A DNA stretch of 36,553 bases from Pseudomonadota bacterium (GCA_022705045.1 JAKJFE010000015.1:1-36553), one strand, 5' to 3'; positions 27,133 to 35,604 are shown, counted from the stretch's first letter. A program made the numbers and translations. Notes: generated from the letters alone by a model not told the origin.

Positions 27133-28890
27133 ATGCGTCGCATCCTGATTCCCACTGCCCTTCTGCTTTCCGCCTGCGGCAGCGACACGCCAGCGCCCGC
27201 GCCGGCGCCCGCCGAACCGGTGAAGTCGTCCTATGTCGAACTGAAGGCCGATCCGGCCCAGGCGACGATGAGCGCCGCGATCGATGCCAACGATTTCGCG
27301 AAACACGTGCAGACGATTTCGTCGGATGAGTATGAAGGTCGCGGTCCGGGTTCGCTCGGCGAGCGACTGACGCTGAACTACTTCGAGAACGAGTTCCGCC
27401 GCATCGGCTTCCTGCCCGCCGTGGCCGACGGCAAGCCGTGCAAGAGTTTCCCCTGCGACGGCGCCTCGTATTTCCAGCGCGTGCCGATGGTCGAAACCAA
27501 GGTCGATCCGGCCACCACGCTGACCTTCACCGTCGGCGGCCAGACGCAGACGCTCGCGCTCGGCAAGGACATGGTCATCGGTTCGCGCGCCGAAAAACCG
27601 CAGATCGACCTGACGGACAGCGATGTCGTCTTCGTCGGTTACGGCGTCAACGCGCCCGAACAGAACTGGAACGACTACGCCGGTATCGACGTGAAGGGCA
27701 AGACCGTGGTCATGCTGATCAATGACCCGGGTTTCCTGCGCAAGGACGAGTCCCTGTTCAAGGGGCGCGCCATGACCTACTACGGCCGCTGGACCTACAA
27801 GTTCGAGGAAGCCGCGCGCCAGGGCGCGAAGGCCGCACTGATCGTGCACAACACCGAACCGGCTGCGTACGGCTGGGACGTGGTCGTGAACTCGTGGACC
27901 GGTCCGGCGCATGACCTGCCGCTGTCGGAAGATCCCGAGAAGCGCATCGACGCGCAGGGCTGGATCACGCTCGATGCCGCGAAGGCGCTGTTCGCCGCCG
28001 ACGGCAAGGATTTCGAGAAGCTGATGCTCGACGCCGATTCGCAGGGCTTCAAGGCGATCGCGTTGAACGCGACAGCGAACGCGTCGATCAAGCTGACGAT
28101 GGAGAACAAGTTCTCGCACAACGCCGTCGCAATCCTGCCCGGAACCGAAAAGCCCGAGGAATCGGTGCTGTACATGGGCCACTGGGACCATCTCGGCGTC
28201 AACGATGCGGCGAAGGAAGGCGAGGACCACATCTTCAACGGCGCCATCGACAATGCCACCGGCGTCGCCGGTGCGCTCGAAATCGCGCATGCCTTCGCGG
28301 CGATGGAACAGAAGCCGAAGCGCTCCATCATCATCATGCTGCCGACGCTGGAGGAATCCGGCCTGCTCGGCTCGAAGTATTTCGCCGCGCATCCGCCGGT
28401 GTCGCTGGCGAAGATGGCGGCCGTGATCAACATGGACGCGCTGCCGATCCGTGGCCGCAACCTCGACATGGGCGTGATCGGCCAGGGCCAGTCCAGCGAC
28501 CTGGAACTGATGCTGCTGCAACTGCTGACCGCGCAGGGCCGCACCATGGAGCCGGAAGCCTCGCCGGAGAAGGGCTTCTTCTTCCGCTCGGATCACTTCA
28601 ACTTCGCCAAGCAGGGCGTGCCCGCGCTGTACGCGCGTGCCGGCCTGACGCATGCAGACAAGGGCGCAGCGCATGGCCAGCAGTGGTCGGACGACTACAC
28701 CGCGAATCGTTACCACAAGCCCGCGGACGAGTTCGATCCGGACTGGGATTACGCCGGCGTCATCGAGGACCTGAACATCTATTTCGAAGCCGGCAAGCGT
28801 CTGGCCGAACCGGGTGTTTGGCCGACGTGGAACGAAGGCAGCGAATTCCGCGCAGCGCGTGAAGCGTCGGCAAAAGAACGCGCGAACTGA
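27133..28890 (+). CDS. M28 family peptidase lipoprotein with PA domain
   Basis: The 585-residue zinc peptidase has a lipoprotein signal, MRRILIPTALLLSACGS, with the lipid-carrying Cys at residue 15, then a Pro/Ala-rich linker. A protease-associated (PA) domain is inserted between the first strands and the catalytic core (DVVFVGYGVNAPE...GAKAALIVHNTEPA). The M28 core shows the zinc ligands in GHWDHLG, DNATGVAGALE, LPTLEESGLLGS (catalytic and ligand Glu), INMDALP and the final RYHKPADEFD. It is likely an outer- or inner-membrane-attached aminopeptidase facing the periplasm. The ATG at 27133 has GGAG 7 bases upstream and is better than the adjacent TTG. It has its own -10 element. Confidence 0.92.
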   Translation: MRRILIPTALLLSACGSDTPAPAPAPAEPVKSSYVELKADPAQATMSAAIDANDFAKHVQTISSDEYEGRGPGSLGERLTLNYFENEFRRIGFLPAVADGKPCKSFPCDGASYFQRVPMVETKVDPATTLTFTVGGQTQTLALGKDMVIGSRAEKPQIDLTDSDVVFVGYGVNAPEQNWNDYAGIDVKGKTVVMLINDPGFLRKDESLFKGRAMTYYGRWTYKFEEAARQGAKAALIVHNTEPAAYGWDVVVNSWTGPAHDLPLSEDPEKRIDAQGWITLDAAKALFAADGKDFEKLMLDADSQGFKAIALNATANASIKLTMENKFSHNAVAILPGTEKPEESVLYMGHWDHLGVNDAAKEGEDHIFNGAIDNATGVAGALEIAHAFAAMEQKPKRSIIIMLPTLEESGLLGSKYFAAHPPVSLAKMAAVINMDALPIRGRNLDMGVIGQGQSSDLELMLLQLLTAQGRTMEPEASPEKGFFFRSDHFNFAKQGVPALYARAGLTHADKGAAHGQQWSDDYTANRYHKPADEFDPDWDYAGVIEDLNIYFEAGKRLAEPGVWPTWNEGSEFRAAREASAKERAN

Positions 28891-28894
28891 CGAC

Positions 28895-29644
28895 GTGCCG
28901 GTTCTCGCAGTCCTCTCGATCATCCTGCAGATCGCGTGCATCACGCACGCGGTCCGCAGTGGCCGCGTGCAGTACTGGCCGATCATCATCCTGATCGGCT
29001 CGTTCGTGGGCTGTCTCGCCTATTTCCTGGTCGAGATCCTGCCCGAACTCCGCAACAGCCGGACCGCGAAACGCGTGGTCGCGAACGTCGCGCGCAGCAT
29101 CGATCCGGAGAAGCGCAAGCGTGAAATCACGGCGCAACTCGACATCGCGGACACAGTGCAGAACCGGGTCCGCCTGGCCGAGGAATGCCTGCAACTCGGT
29201 GACTGGCAGAACGCGCGCATGTTGTACGAGCGCTGCCTGAGCGGCCCGTATGCGGACGACCCGAATTTCCTGCTCGGTCGAGCCCGCGCCGAAAACGGGC
29301 TTGGCCTGTTCGAACAGGCCCGCGCGACGCTCGAATACCTGATCGCCAAGAACCCGGATTACCGGTCGAACGACGGCCACCTGCTGTACGCGACGACACT
29401 CGAAGCGCTCGGCGAATCCGACAAGGCGCTGGATGAATACCGCGTGCTCGAACTGTCGTTCCCGGGCGAAGAAGCGCGCATTCGCTACGCCCGACTGCTC
29501 GCCAAACTCGGCCGGGTGCGCGAAGCCCGCGAGACGTATGAGGGCATCCTCAAGCGCGAGAAAACCGCGCCGGCCTATTACCGCAGGAAGGAACGCGAGT
29601 TCTTCGACGCGGCCAAGAAGGAACGGGCGGCGTTGGGGGATTGA
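28895..29644 (+). CDS. Membrane protein with PLDc_N-like domain and TPR repeats
   Basis: The 249-residue protein starts with two membrane helices (about 2-20 and 27-47, IIILIGSFVGCLAYFLVEILPEL) of the phospholipase D N-terminal (PLDc_N) type; there is no phospholipase domain. A basic linker follows, then TPR-like helix pairs (about 90-225: NRVRLAEECLQLGDWQNARMLYERCL, LGRARAENGLGLFEQARATLEYLI, LLYATTLEALGESDKALDEYRVL and others). It may act as a membrane-attached scaffold. The start is a GTG at 28895, 4 bases after the M28 stop, without a clear ribosome binding site, so coupling to the upstream gene is likely. Function unknown. Confidence 0.85.
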   Translation: MPVLAVLSIILQIACITHAVRSGRVQYWPIIILIGSFVGCLAYFLVEILPELRNSRTAKRVVANVARSIDPEKRKREITAQLDIADTVQNRVRLAEECLQLGDWQNARMLYERCLSGPYADDPNFLLGRARAENGLGLFEQARATLEYLIAKNPDYRSNDGHLLYATTLEALGESDKALDEYRVLELSFPGEEARIRYARLLAKLGRVREARETYEGILKREKTAPAYYRRKEREFFDAAKKERAALGD

Positions 29645-29728
29645 GCCAATCACCCCAAGTATCGCGTTCCTGCGTAAGCTCGTCTCCGTCCGGCCATCAC
29701 ACGCGATGAACGCCTTGGGGGTTCCAAG

Positions 29729-32461
29729 ATGAACCATCATTCGCCGCTGCCATTGCGCGTCACATCGATGTGCGTTGGACTGCTGCTCGCTCTGTTTCTG
29801 CCCTTTTGTGGCGTACAGGCCAGCATGTCGGAATTGCCCGAACTGGCGCTCGAACATCACGCTTCGCCATCCGGGGAATGGGTGTTGAGCGTCGATCCCT
29901 CGACACGACTCGGAAGCGGATCGGCGCGCTACACGATGCGCCATCGTGGCCGCATCGCATGGCAGGCGACCCATCCGTTCACGCTCTGGGAAGTCGCCGT
30001 GGCGGACGACGGTCGCTCGGGTGGCGCCGGTTATGACACGGGCCTGACTGGTGGACCGCGGGCACCCGGCAAATTCATCGTTGCGGTGTTCGACGCGGCA
30101 GGCCAGATGGCGCCGACCTTTGCGATTGCGCGCAGGGAGTCGCGCTTCTTGCACGATTTTCCGCATCCGCGCGCCAATGGCGTTTGGATCGATGCCGCTC
30201 GCGACGAATGGGTGGTTCGCGTCGCCGATCCGGATATGAATGTCCGCGACGAGCACTGGTGGCGATTCACGCTCGACGACGGGCAGCGCCTCCGCGAGGA
30301 CACCCCTGCTCGACCGGTGCTCGACAGCGGCCAACTGTTGTCGATCGTGCGCGCCATCGCGGTCGCCGACACGCCACTCACGCTGGTCCAGTGGCTCCGC
30401 TCGGACGCCGGCGCTGACAAATCGGGCGCACCGTCATTCGGATCACAGTTCGCACTGCTGGATGCTCAAAACCAAGTGGTGTGGACGCATGCGCTTGCCG
30501 GCGACGTGGCCGAGGGCGCCTATACCAATCATTGGGACCTCGCCGTACGCATGCGCGGCCTGCGCAGCAACGTGTCAGGGACCTTTTCGGTGCAATCGCT
30601 GGCGCGCAACCGCTGGCTCAATTTCCGCACGACGGCAGATGCGACGAGCGACAGCGGATGGCGTGTCGAAGCGCAGGGCGACTCGGTCGTGGACGCCCAC
30701 GACCATCCCTTGCTCGCACGTTTTCGTGGCGACGACACGCACCTGCGGAACCTGAAGCGACTCGGCGAACTCGATCTGCTCGCCGCGAGCAAGACGCCGA
30801 AACGCGCCGAGATCCTAGGCTTCGATAGCGATGCCCAAGGGCGCATCGGCCAAGTCGCGCGGACCGAATGCGATTGCGCACATCCAACGTTCCACTGGAC
30901 CCTGCATGACACGGACGGCCACGTGGCGGCATCGGTGCCACTCGATGTGCTGAACATGCGCAACCAGGACGATCTCGCGACCGTTGCCCTCGCCGACGGC
31001 CGTTGGCTCGTGGTGGCTTCATCACCGACAGGCAAGCCGAATGCACGCGCCGCCATGGTTTCACCCGAGGCGAAAGAACCCACACTGCTGCCCTATTTCG
31101 AAGCACAACAGATTGAAGTCCTCGCCGCGACGCGGGACGGAGGCTTCGTCGCATTGCAGCTGATCCAGGAACGCTACACGAGCAAAGACGTGCTCAGTCG
31201 ACACGATGCGCAAGGCCGCCGGCTTTGGCAGATCGACGAGGACTACAACGACGACACTCGACTCTTCAGTCCGGAAGACATCGCCGTACTGACGAACGGA
31301 GACATTGTCGTTCTCGAGAATGTCAGCAAGAAGATCAAACGCTATGACGACGGCGGCCGTCATCTGCGCACGCTCGACTTGTCGACCGCGTGGGGACGAG
31401 AGCCGAACTACCCGACCGCCCTCGTCGCGACACCCGGCGGAGGATTCCTCGTGCATGATTTCGGCGGGAAACCGCAGTTCGTGCGCATGGATGCCGATGG
31501 TCAGGTGCTCTCGAGCTTCGAACAAGCGACGTATGCAGATCACCGCTCCTTCCATGCGTTCGATCTGGCCTTCGCGCCCAATGGCGATCTCTGGGCCAGC
31601 GATGGCCGCGCCCTGCTCCAACTCGACACCGACGGCCGGGTGGTCGCGGATTTGGGCGACGCCCCCGATGCGACCCGACTGACCGAAATCGCGACCGTGG
31701 CCGTGATGCCCGATGGCCAGATCCTGGCGATGGACGACCGCACTCATGCCGTACACCGATTCGATGCGGACGGCCTGTTGCGCCAGGTCTTGACGCCCGA
31801 TGCGTCGGACTACGACGGCGAGTGGTTGATCCCGTGGTTGGTCATGGATGCGGAAGGCCAAGTGCGTGCAGCGCGCTCGCGTGCCAGTCATGTGCGCTAC
31901 GACCGCGAAGGGCGTCGGGTCAGTGCCGAGCCATTCCAAGACCACGCCGAACCGGACAATGTGTTGCCGCATCCAAAGCCGAATCGGCTGTGGTGGATCG
32001 ATCGCGACGAAGTGGCGCTCGTGACGGCGAGAGGCCAGGCACTGCGCCGCCACGAACGCGACGCGCACGGCCGCTGGTTGTCGATGTTGACGGCAGCGGG
32101 CGTCGCCCCGGATGGCAGTCTGGCCGTTCTCGGCGACGACGACGGACGGCCCACGGTCACGCTGTTTTCGCCGAACGGAGAATTACAAACGACTTGGCCG
32201 GCCCCCGTGACCGCGATGACCTATGCCTCATCCCTGGGCTTCGACGGAAAGACCCTGCTGCTGTTGACCGAGGAGATGCTCGAATCGGAACCGCAACGCG
32301 CGATCTTCGCGTTCGACCGATCCGGCCAAGCCTTGTTCCAATTCCTGCCTGACGAACAACAGCCATGGTGGGGCGCTTTCCATGTCCGAGTGAACGGACA
32401 CTCGGAACTCTGGATCGGCAGCGATCCAGGCCAATTGCAACGTTATGCCTGGCCAGATTGA
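29729..32461 (+). CDS. Large secreted beta-propeller-like protein
   Basis: The 910-residue protein begins with a signal peptide (hydrophobic residues about 12-30, cleavage near VQA|S). The first 300 residues are beta-rich with no motif I know. From about 480 to 760 there are repeated strands of the NHL/six-bladed propeller kind, each with an NG-D or DG-G turn and a D-DG ending: NGDIVVLENVSKKIKRYDDG, NGDLWASDGRALLQLDTDG, DGQILAMDDRTHAVHRFDADG, and EGQVRAARSRASHVRYDREG. There is no membrane segment after the signal and no catalytic motif. A binding or sensing role outside the cytoplasm is possible. A CCCCAAG/CTTGGGG pair (29653-29659 and 29713-29719) brackets its leader and could mask the weak ribosome binding site. 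Confidence 0.85.
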   Translation: MNHHSPLPLRVTSMCVGLLLALFLPFCGVQASMSELPELALEHHASPSGEWVLSVDPSTRLGSGSARYTMRHRGRIAWQATHPFTLWEVAVADDGRSGGAGYDTGLTGGPRAPGKFIVAVFDAAGQMAPTFAIARRESRFLHDFPHPRANGVWIDAARDEWVVRVADPDMNVRDEHWWRFTLDDGQRLREDTPARPVLDSGQLLSIVRAIAVADTPLTLVQWLRSDAGADKSGAPSFGSQFALLDAQNQVVWTHALAGDVAEGAYTNHWDLAVRMRGLRSNVSGTFSVQSLARNRWLNFRTTADATSDSGWRVEAQGDSVVDAHDHPLLARFRGDDTHLRNLKRLGELDLLAASKTPKRAEILGFDSDAQGRIGQVARTECDCAHPTFHWTLHDTDGHVAASVPLDVLNMRNQDDLATVALADGRWLVVASSPTGKPNARAAMVSPEAKEPTLLPYFEAQQIEVLAATRDGGFVALQLIQERYTSKDVLSRHDAQGRRLWQIDEDYNDDTRLFSPEDIAVLTNGDIVVLENVSKKIKRYDDGGRHLRTLDLSTAWGREPNYPTALVATPGGGFLVHDFGGKPQFVRMDADGQVLSSFEQATYADHRSFHAFDLAFAPNGDLWASDGRALLQLDTDGRVVADLGDAPDATRLTEIATVAVMPDGQILAMDDRTHAVHRFDADGLLRQVLTPDASDYDGEWLIPWLVMDAEGQVRAARSRASHVRYDREGRRVSAEPFQDHAEPDNVLPHPKPNRLWWIDRDEVALVTARGQALRRHERDAHGRWLSMLTAAGVAPDGSLAVLGDDDGRPTVTLFSPNGELQTTWPAPVTAMTYASSLGFDGKTLLLLTEEMLESEPQRAIFAFDRSGQALFQFLPDEQQPWWGAFHVRVNGHSELWIGSDPGQLQRYAWPD

Positions 32462-32485
32462 GCCACGCCCATATCGGCCAGATCG

Positions 32486-32881
32486 TCAGGACATGCGCGT
32501 CAATGCACATGCCGGATCGCCGGCAAGCGCAGTCCACACGTCCGCATTTCCGATCTCGACGGCGAACGCGCGCGCACTGCGCCCGAGCGCGTCGCATATC
32601 GAGGAGTCAGCGCCTGACGCAATCAATTGGGCAACGACATCGGCATGATCGCGCTCGATGGCGTAGTGCAATGGCGTGTAGCCGTTTTCTCCAGCGGCGT
32701 TGACAGGTGCGTTCGCTGCGATCAACGCGCGCACTTCATCCAAGCGCCCCCAATAGGCGGCGTAGTGCAGAGGCATGTCACCCGCCGCATCCCTCGCCAG
32801 CGGATCCACCGGCGCTCGATCGTTGAAGCTGACGCCCAAGGCCAGCAGTTCTTCGAAGAATGCCCGGAGTACGCCGTTCAT
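32486..32881 (-). CDS. Ankyrin repeat protein
   Basis: The 131-residue protein has no signal peptide. Two clear ankyrin repeats are present: DAAGDMPLHYAAYWGRLDEV with RALIAANAPVNAAG, and ENGYTPLHYAIERDHADVV with AQLIASGADSSICD, followed by a half repeat (ALGRSARAFAVEIGNADVW). The N-terminal helix MNGVLRAFFEELLALGVSF acts as a cap. The ATG at 32881 overlaps the stop of the preceding lipoprotein gene (ATGA); an upstream ATG at 32908 has no ribosome binding site. It is the last gene of a three-gene overlapping unit. A protein-binding role with its operon partners, or an immunity-like role, is conceivable but not shown. Confidence 0.85.
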   Translation of the reverse strand: MNGVLRAFFEELLALGVSFNDRAPVDPLARDAAGDMPLHYAAYWGRLDEVRALIAANAPVNAAGENGYTPLHYAIERDHADVVAQLIASGADSSICDALGRSARAFAVEIGNADVWTALAGDPACALTRMS

Positions 32882-33255
32882 TCGGTTGCCGCCTGCTGCT
32901 CGCCACATTCGAAGAACCCATCCGGCAATCGATCACCGGGAACGCTGTGCACGCGCCTGCAAACATGCATGCATCCGCCACCAATGCGCTCGCCGTCGGG
33001 TGAGGAAATGCAACTGACAAGGCAATCCTTGAATCGCGTGCACTGCGGACGCAACAACGCCAACTTGCATTGCTCCGCGTCAGAGAGAGGTCGTCTGGGC
33101 TGCGCGGCGCAGTCGAGAAACTGATCCACATCACCGACGTCAGGTGGTTTTGGCGCACTCTCGCCAGCGGGTCGATCAGCGTTGCCGCAGCTGATCAGGA
33201 CCAACACCAGCAGCTGGAAACCCATCCGGAGATGCAGGCCGGTACCTTGTGCCAT
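32878..33255 (-). CDS. Cysteine-rich lipoprotein of unknown function
   Basis: The 125-residue protein has a lipoprotein signal, MGFQLLVLVLISCGN (from residue 10), with the lipid-carrying Cys near residue 23. The mature part holds eight further cysteines spaced through about 75 residues (FLDC, EQC, PQC, KDC, VSC, GGC, HVC, FEC), with a CxxxC (KDCLVSC) and a CxxxC (GGCMHVC). Four disulfides in the periplasm would fit. I do not know the family. The start ATG at 33255 overlaps the upstream stop (TAATG) and its own stop overlaps the ankyrin gene start (ATGA), so all three are translationally coupled. Confidence 0.8.
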   Translation of the reverse strand: MAQGTGLHLRMGFQLLVLVLISCGNADRPAGESAPKPPDVGDVDQFLDCAAQPRRPLSDAEQCKLALLRPQCTRFKDCLVSCISSPDGERIGGGCMHVCRRVHSVPGDRLPDGFFECGEQQAATE

Positions 33256-33734
33256 TAACCAAACCGACCCGGCTTCTTTTCCGGGCGGGCCTCTTGCGGC
33301 GCGAGTTGCAGGGTCTGGATCTTGGTGAGCAGGTTCTGGATGTTTTCGGCCCATCGCAACGAGGCAGGCGGGGCCTGTGGCGGACCGACCACGGGTGCCG
33401 CCACCGGGCGTTTGCCGACGCCGTCCTTGATCTGATGCATGGCGTCGATCGCGAAACCGTCCCATCGCAGGAAGTGTGCGGTCGGCACACTGATCCAGTT
33501 CATGCTCGGCGTGTCCCCGCCTCTCGGATCCCAGTAATTCGCGCCGGCCAAGGTACTGGCCTTCAAACGCGCGCGGCCCTGCAGGCGAAACGCCATGCCT
33601 TCGAAGTGATAGACCATGAAGGCTTCGCCGTGCAGCAGCGCCGCCGGCTTGCCGTACAACTGGCCGGCCACGGCTTCGTGTCGCCGGACCATGTAGTCGA
33701 GGATGGTGTCGTAGCGGGTTCGTGCGTTCGCCAT
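33255..33734 (-). CDS. Protein of unknown function, first gene of overlapping three-gene unit
   Basis: The 159-residue cytoplasmic protein has no signal or membrane segment. The N-terminal part (about 1-105) is a mixed alpha/beta domain with RYDTILDYMVRRHEAVAGQLYGK, AFMVYHFEGMAFRLQG and a Trp-rich stretch (ANYWDP, MNWISVP, LRWDGFA). A Pro/Ala-rich linker and an amphipathic C-terminal helix (ENIQNLLTKIQTLQL) follow. I do not recognise it. The first part could be a small toxin- or effector-like domain or a structural one; nothing in the sequence decides. There is no strong ribosome binding site before the ATG at 33734. It overlaps the Cys-rich lipoprotein gene by one base. Confidence 0.8.
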   Translation of the reverse strand: MANARTRYDTILDYMVRRHEAVAGQLYGKPAALLHGEAFMVYHFEGMAFRLQGRARLKASTLAGANYWDPRGGDTPSMNWISVPTAHFLRWDGFAIDAMHQIKDGVGKRPVAAPVVGPPQAPPASLRWAENIQNLLTKIQTLQLAPQEARPEKKPGRFG

Positions 33735-33764
33735 TGCGCAAGCCGAAGCAAGTTGTACGCCGGA

Positions 33765-33770
33765 ATGCTA
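33765..33770 (-). promoter_or_regulatory. Candidate -10 element of the three-gene unit
   Basis: TAGCAT on the minus strand in the context GGCGTAGCATTCCGGCG, 30 bases before the ATG at 33734, in the 59-base gap after the 33794-34171 gene. No clear -35. Confidence 0.35.
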
Positions 33771-33793
33771 CGCCGAAACGGTTTGTTGCGATA

Positions 33794-34171
33794 TCAGGTC
33801 GATTTCAGTGCACGCGCAATCAGGCCCACGCCCCCGAACAGCAGCACCAGCATCAGCAAGGTGTTGAACAGACTGGTCGGCTCGAAATAGATGCGCAGGT
33901 TCATCAGGATGCCGGCCAGGATAATGACCACGCCACCGAGCAGGAGCAGCCAGCCGACCTTCGAGCGTCCGTCCATGAACAGCATCAACACGCCGGCGAT
34001 GAAGGGCAGCAGGGACAAGCCGAAGGTGTGCTGGCCGAAGAAGGACCAGAAACCGGTCGTGACCGTGACCTGGCTGGTCAGCAGGTACCCTCCCGCCACG
34101 GCCATCACGAATCCGACGAGGAACATCGGGATGCCCCCGGGGGTGCCGCCGGCGCCTTCGAACTTGCTCAT
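33794..34171 (-). CDS. Small membrane protein, four predicted segments
   Basis: The 125-residue protein has a short Gly-rich N-terminus (MSKFEGAGGTPGGIP) and four hydrophobic segments: about 16-35, 48-64, 73-93 and 101-122. There are no charged pairs or motifs within them that suggest transport or catalysis. I recall nothing definite about its family. The start at 34171 is chosen because a -10 element lies 30 bases upstream at 34201-34206, which excludes the longer reading. The gene diverges from the TfoX-domain gene. Confidence 0.85.
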   Translation of the reverse strand: MSKFEGAGGTPGGIPMFLVGFVMAVAGGYLLTSQVTVTTGFWSFFGQHTFGLSLLPFIAGVLMLFMDGRSKVGWLLLLGGVVIILAGILMNLRIYFEPTSLFNTLLMLVLLFGGVGLIARALKST

Positions 34172-34200
34172 CGCGAACCCATGCGTGTGGTGAAGCGACG

Positions 34201-34210
34201 ATTCTAGCCG
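34201..34210 (-). promoter_or_regulatory. Candidate promoter -10 of the small membrane protein gene (CGGCTAGAAT)
   Basis: On the minus strand the decamer CGGCTAGAAT (TAGAAT at 34206-34201) lies 30 bases before the ATG at 34171. It is the third copy of this decamer in the window, each upstream of a gene. Confidence 0.5.
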
Positions 34211-34276
34211 TGCCGCTTGCGCGCCGGGTGCGAACCGGGAAGGATCGACCCCCAGACACTGCCTGCGGAGCCTGCC

Positions 34277-34774
34277 ATGCCGATCGCGCCGGGATTGCTG
34301 GAACAGATCGCCGCACAACTCGCGTCGCTGCCGGCGCTCGCGATCCGGCGCATGTTCGGCGGCGCCGGCCTGTACAGCAGCGGGGTGTTCTTCGGTGTCG
34401 TCGACGACGATCGCGTCTACCTGCGCATCGGCGATGGCAACCGCGACGACTTCAAGCGCGCCGGCTCGGTCGCCTTCCAGCCGATCCCGGACAAGCCGGC
34501 GATGGCGTATTTCAGCGTGCCGACGATGGTCATCGCGCGCAGCGAACGCTTCGTCGAATGGGCGAAGAAAGCGGTGGACGCCGCACGCGCCGCAAAAGCC
34601 ACGACACCGAAACGCACCAAGCCGGCAACGGTGAAGAAGACAGCGCTGCCGGCGAGTGCCCCGAAGAAGTCCGCCACCAGCGCGAAGCGCACGACAGCCC
34701 CGGCGAAGAACGCGGCATCGGCAAAGAAAAAGGCAGTGCCTGCGAAGAAAGCCGTCGCGAAACGGCGTCGCTGA
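34277..34774 (+). CDS. TfoX/Sxy N-terminal domain protein with basic histone-H1-like tail
   Basis: The 165-residue protein has the TfoX/Sxy N-terminal domain in residues 1-100 (IRRMFGGAGLYSSGVFFGVV, VYLRIGDGNRDDFKRAGS, AMAYFSVP and a C-terminal ERFVEWAKKAVDAARAA). The TfoX C-terminal domain is missing. In its place is a tail of about 60 residues made of Lys, Ala, Thr and Pro (repeats such as PAKKAVAK and SAKKKAVP), like the C-terminal part of histone H1 and bacterial H1-like proteins. The tail should bind nucleic acid without sequence preference. The start at 34277 has GGAG 6 bases upstream. The TGA shares a base with the next gene's ATG. A role in competence is not implied by the domain alone. 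Confidence 0.88.
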   Translation: MPIAPGLLEQIAAQLASLPALAIRRMFGGAGLYSSGVFFGVVDDDRVYLRIGDGNRDDFKRAGSVAFQPIPDKPAMAYFSVPTMVIARSERFVEWAKKAVDAARAAKATTPKRTKPATVKKTALPASAPKKSATSAKRTTAPAKNAASAKKKAVPAKKAVAKRRR

Positions 34775-35601
34775 TGCGCGCGCGCATTGCCGCCCTCGCC
34801 CTGATCGCGGCCGTGGTGCTGGCCTGGTTCGGCGTGCTTGATCGCGTCGCCTCCAGCGAACTGGACGGAGCCCTCAAGCGCAGCTTCGCGGCTTTCGCGA
34901 TCGCCCGGTCGTTGAATGGCGTCATTTCGCTGATTCAGGACGCCGACGTGTCGGTCTCGCCAGCCGGCGTCGGCGTGACCGTCAGCCCGGGGGAGCTGCT
35001 GGATCCGCTCAACGACCTGCTCGAACAGTTCTCGACGCTGGCGTTCACCGCATTGACCGCACTCGGCATCCAGAAATTCGCGCTGCAGTTGTCGGACAGC
35101 CTGCTGCTGAACCTGACGCTGAGCGCTGCAGCGAGCCTGTGGCTCGTCGCGCAGTTCTGGTCGCGCGCGACGAGGTGGCAACCGCTGGCCGCACGTGCAT
35201 TGGTCTTGGCGCTCGCGCTGCGTTTCCTCGTGCCCGGTTTTGCGCTGGCGACGGCGCTGGTCGACCGCACGCTGCTGACGCCGGAGTTCGAGGCAGCGAA
35301 GGCGCAATTGCAGCTGACGACCGAAGCAGCGCAGGCGGCGGCCGAGCCGCACGTCGCCGACGAACCCGCCGGCATCAGCGAACAGATCGCGCGCTGGTGG
35401 GAATCGGCCAAGGCCGAGATCGACGTGCGCGATCGCGTCGAACGCATCCGCGTCATCGTCGAGAATGCCGCCGAACCGCTGGTCATGCTGGCCGTCGTGT
35501 TTCTGCTGCAGGCGATCGTGCTGCCTTTGGCCTTCCTTGCCCTCGGCACGCAGTTGTTGCGGCTGTCTGCGGGCGCGTTGTACCCGCGCCCGACCGCGTG
35601 A
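34774..35601 (+). CDS. Membrane protein of unknown function
   Basis: The 275-residue protein starts with a membrane segment (about 4-22) and has further hydrophobic stretches at about 114-130, 141-160 and 233-258. Between the first and second are a periplasmic-looking region with an SLIQDADVSVSPAGVGVTVSPGELLDPLNDLLEQF pattern interrupted by helices; a helical, Ala/Glu-rich soluble segment (about 165-225) precedes the last membrane helix. I recognise no family motif. The ATG at 34774 overlaps the TfoX-domain gene stop (TGATG). The gene ends 3 bases from the convergent minE stop with no terminator visible between them. Confidence 0.85.
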   Translation: MRARIAALALIAAVVLAWFGVLDRVASSELDGALKRSFAAFAIARSLNGVISLIQDADVSVSPAGVGVTVSPGELLDPLNDLLEQFSTLAFTALTALGIQKFALQLSDSLLLNLTLSAAASLWLVAQFWSRATRWQPLAARALVLALALRFLVPGFALATALVDRTLLTPEFEAAKAQLQLTTEAAQAAAEPHVADEPAGISEQIARWWESAKAEIDVRDRVERIRVIVENAAEPLVMLAVVFLLQAIVLPLAFLALGTQLLRLSAGALYPRPTA

Positions 35602-35604
35602 GGA

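Noticed and set aside
27073..28989. Long open frame on the minus strand opposite the M28 peptidase gene
   Set aside because: It is the complementary shadow of a gene with intact lipobox, PA and zinc motifs, and shows no recognisable protein features.
32461..32486. Terminator between the convergent propeller and ankyrin genes
   Set aside because: The 24-base gap has no stem with T-run in either direction.
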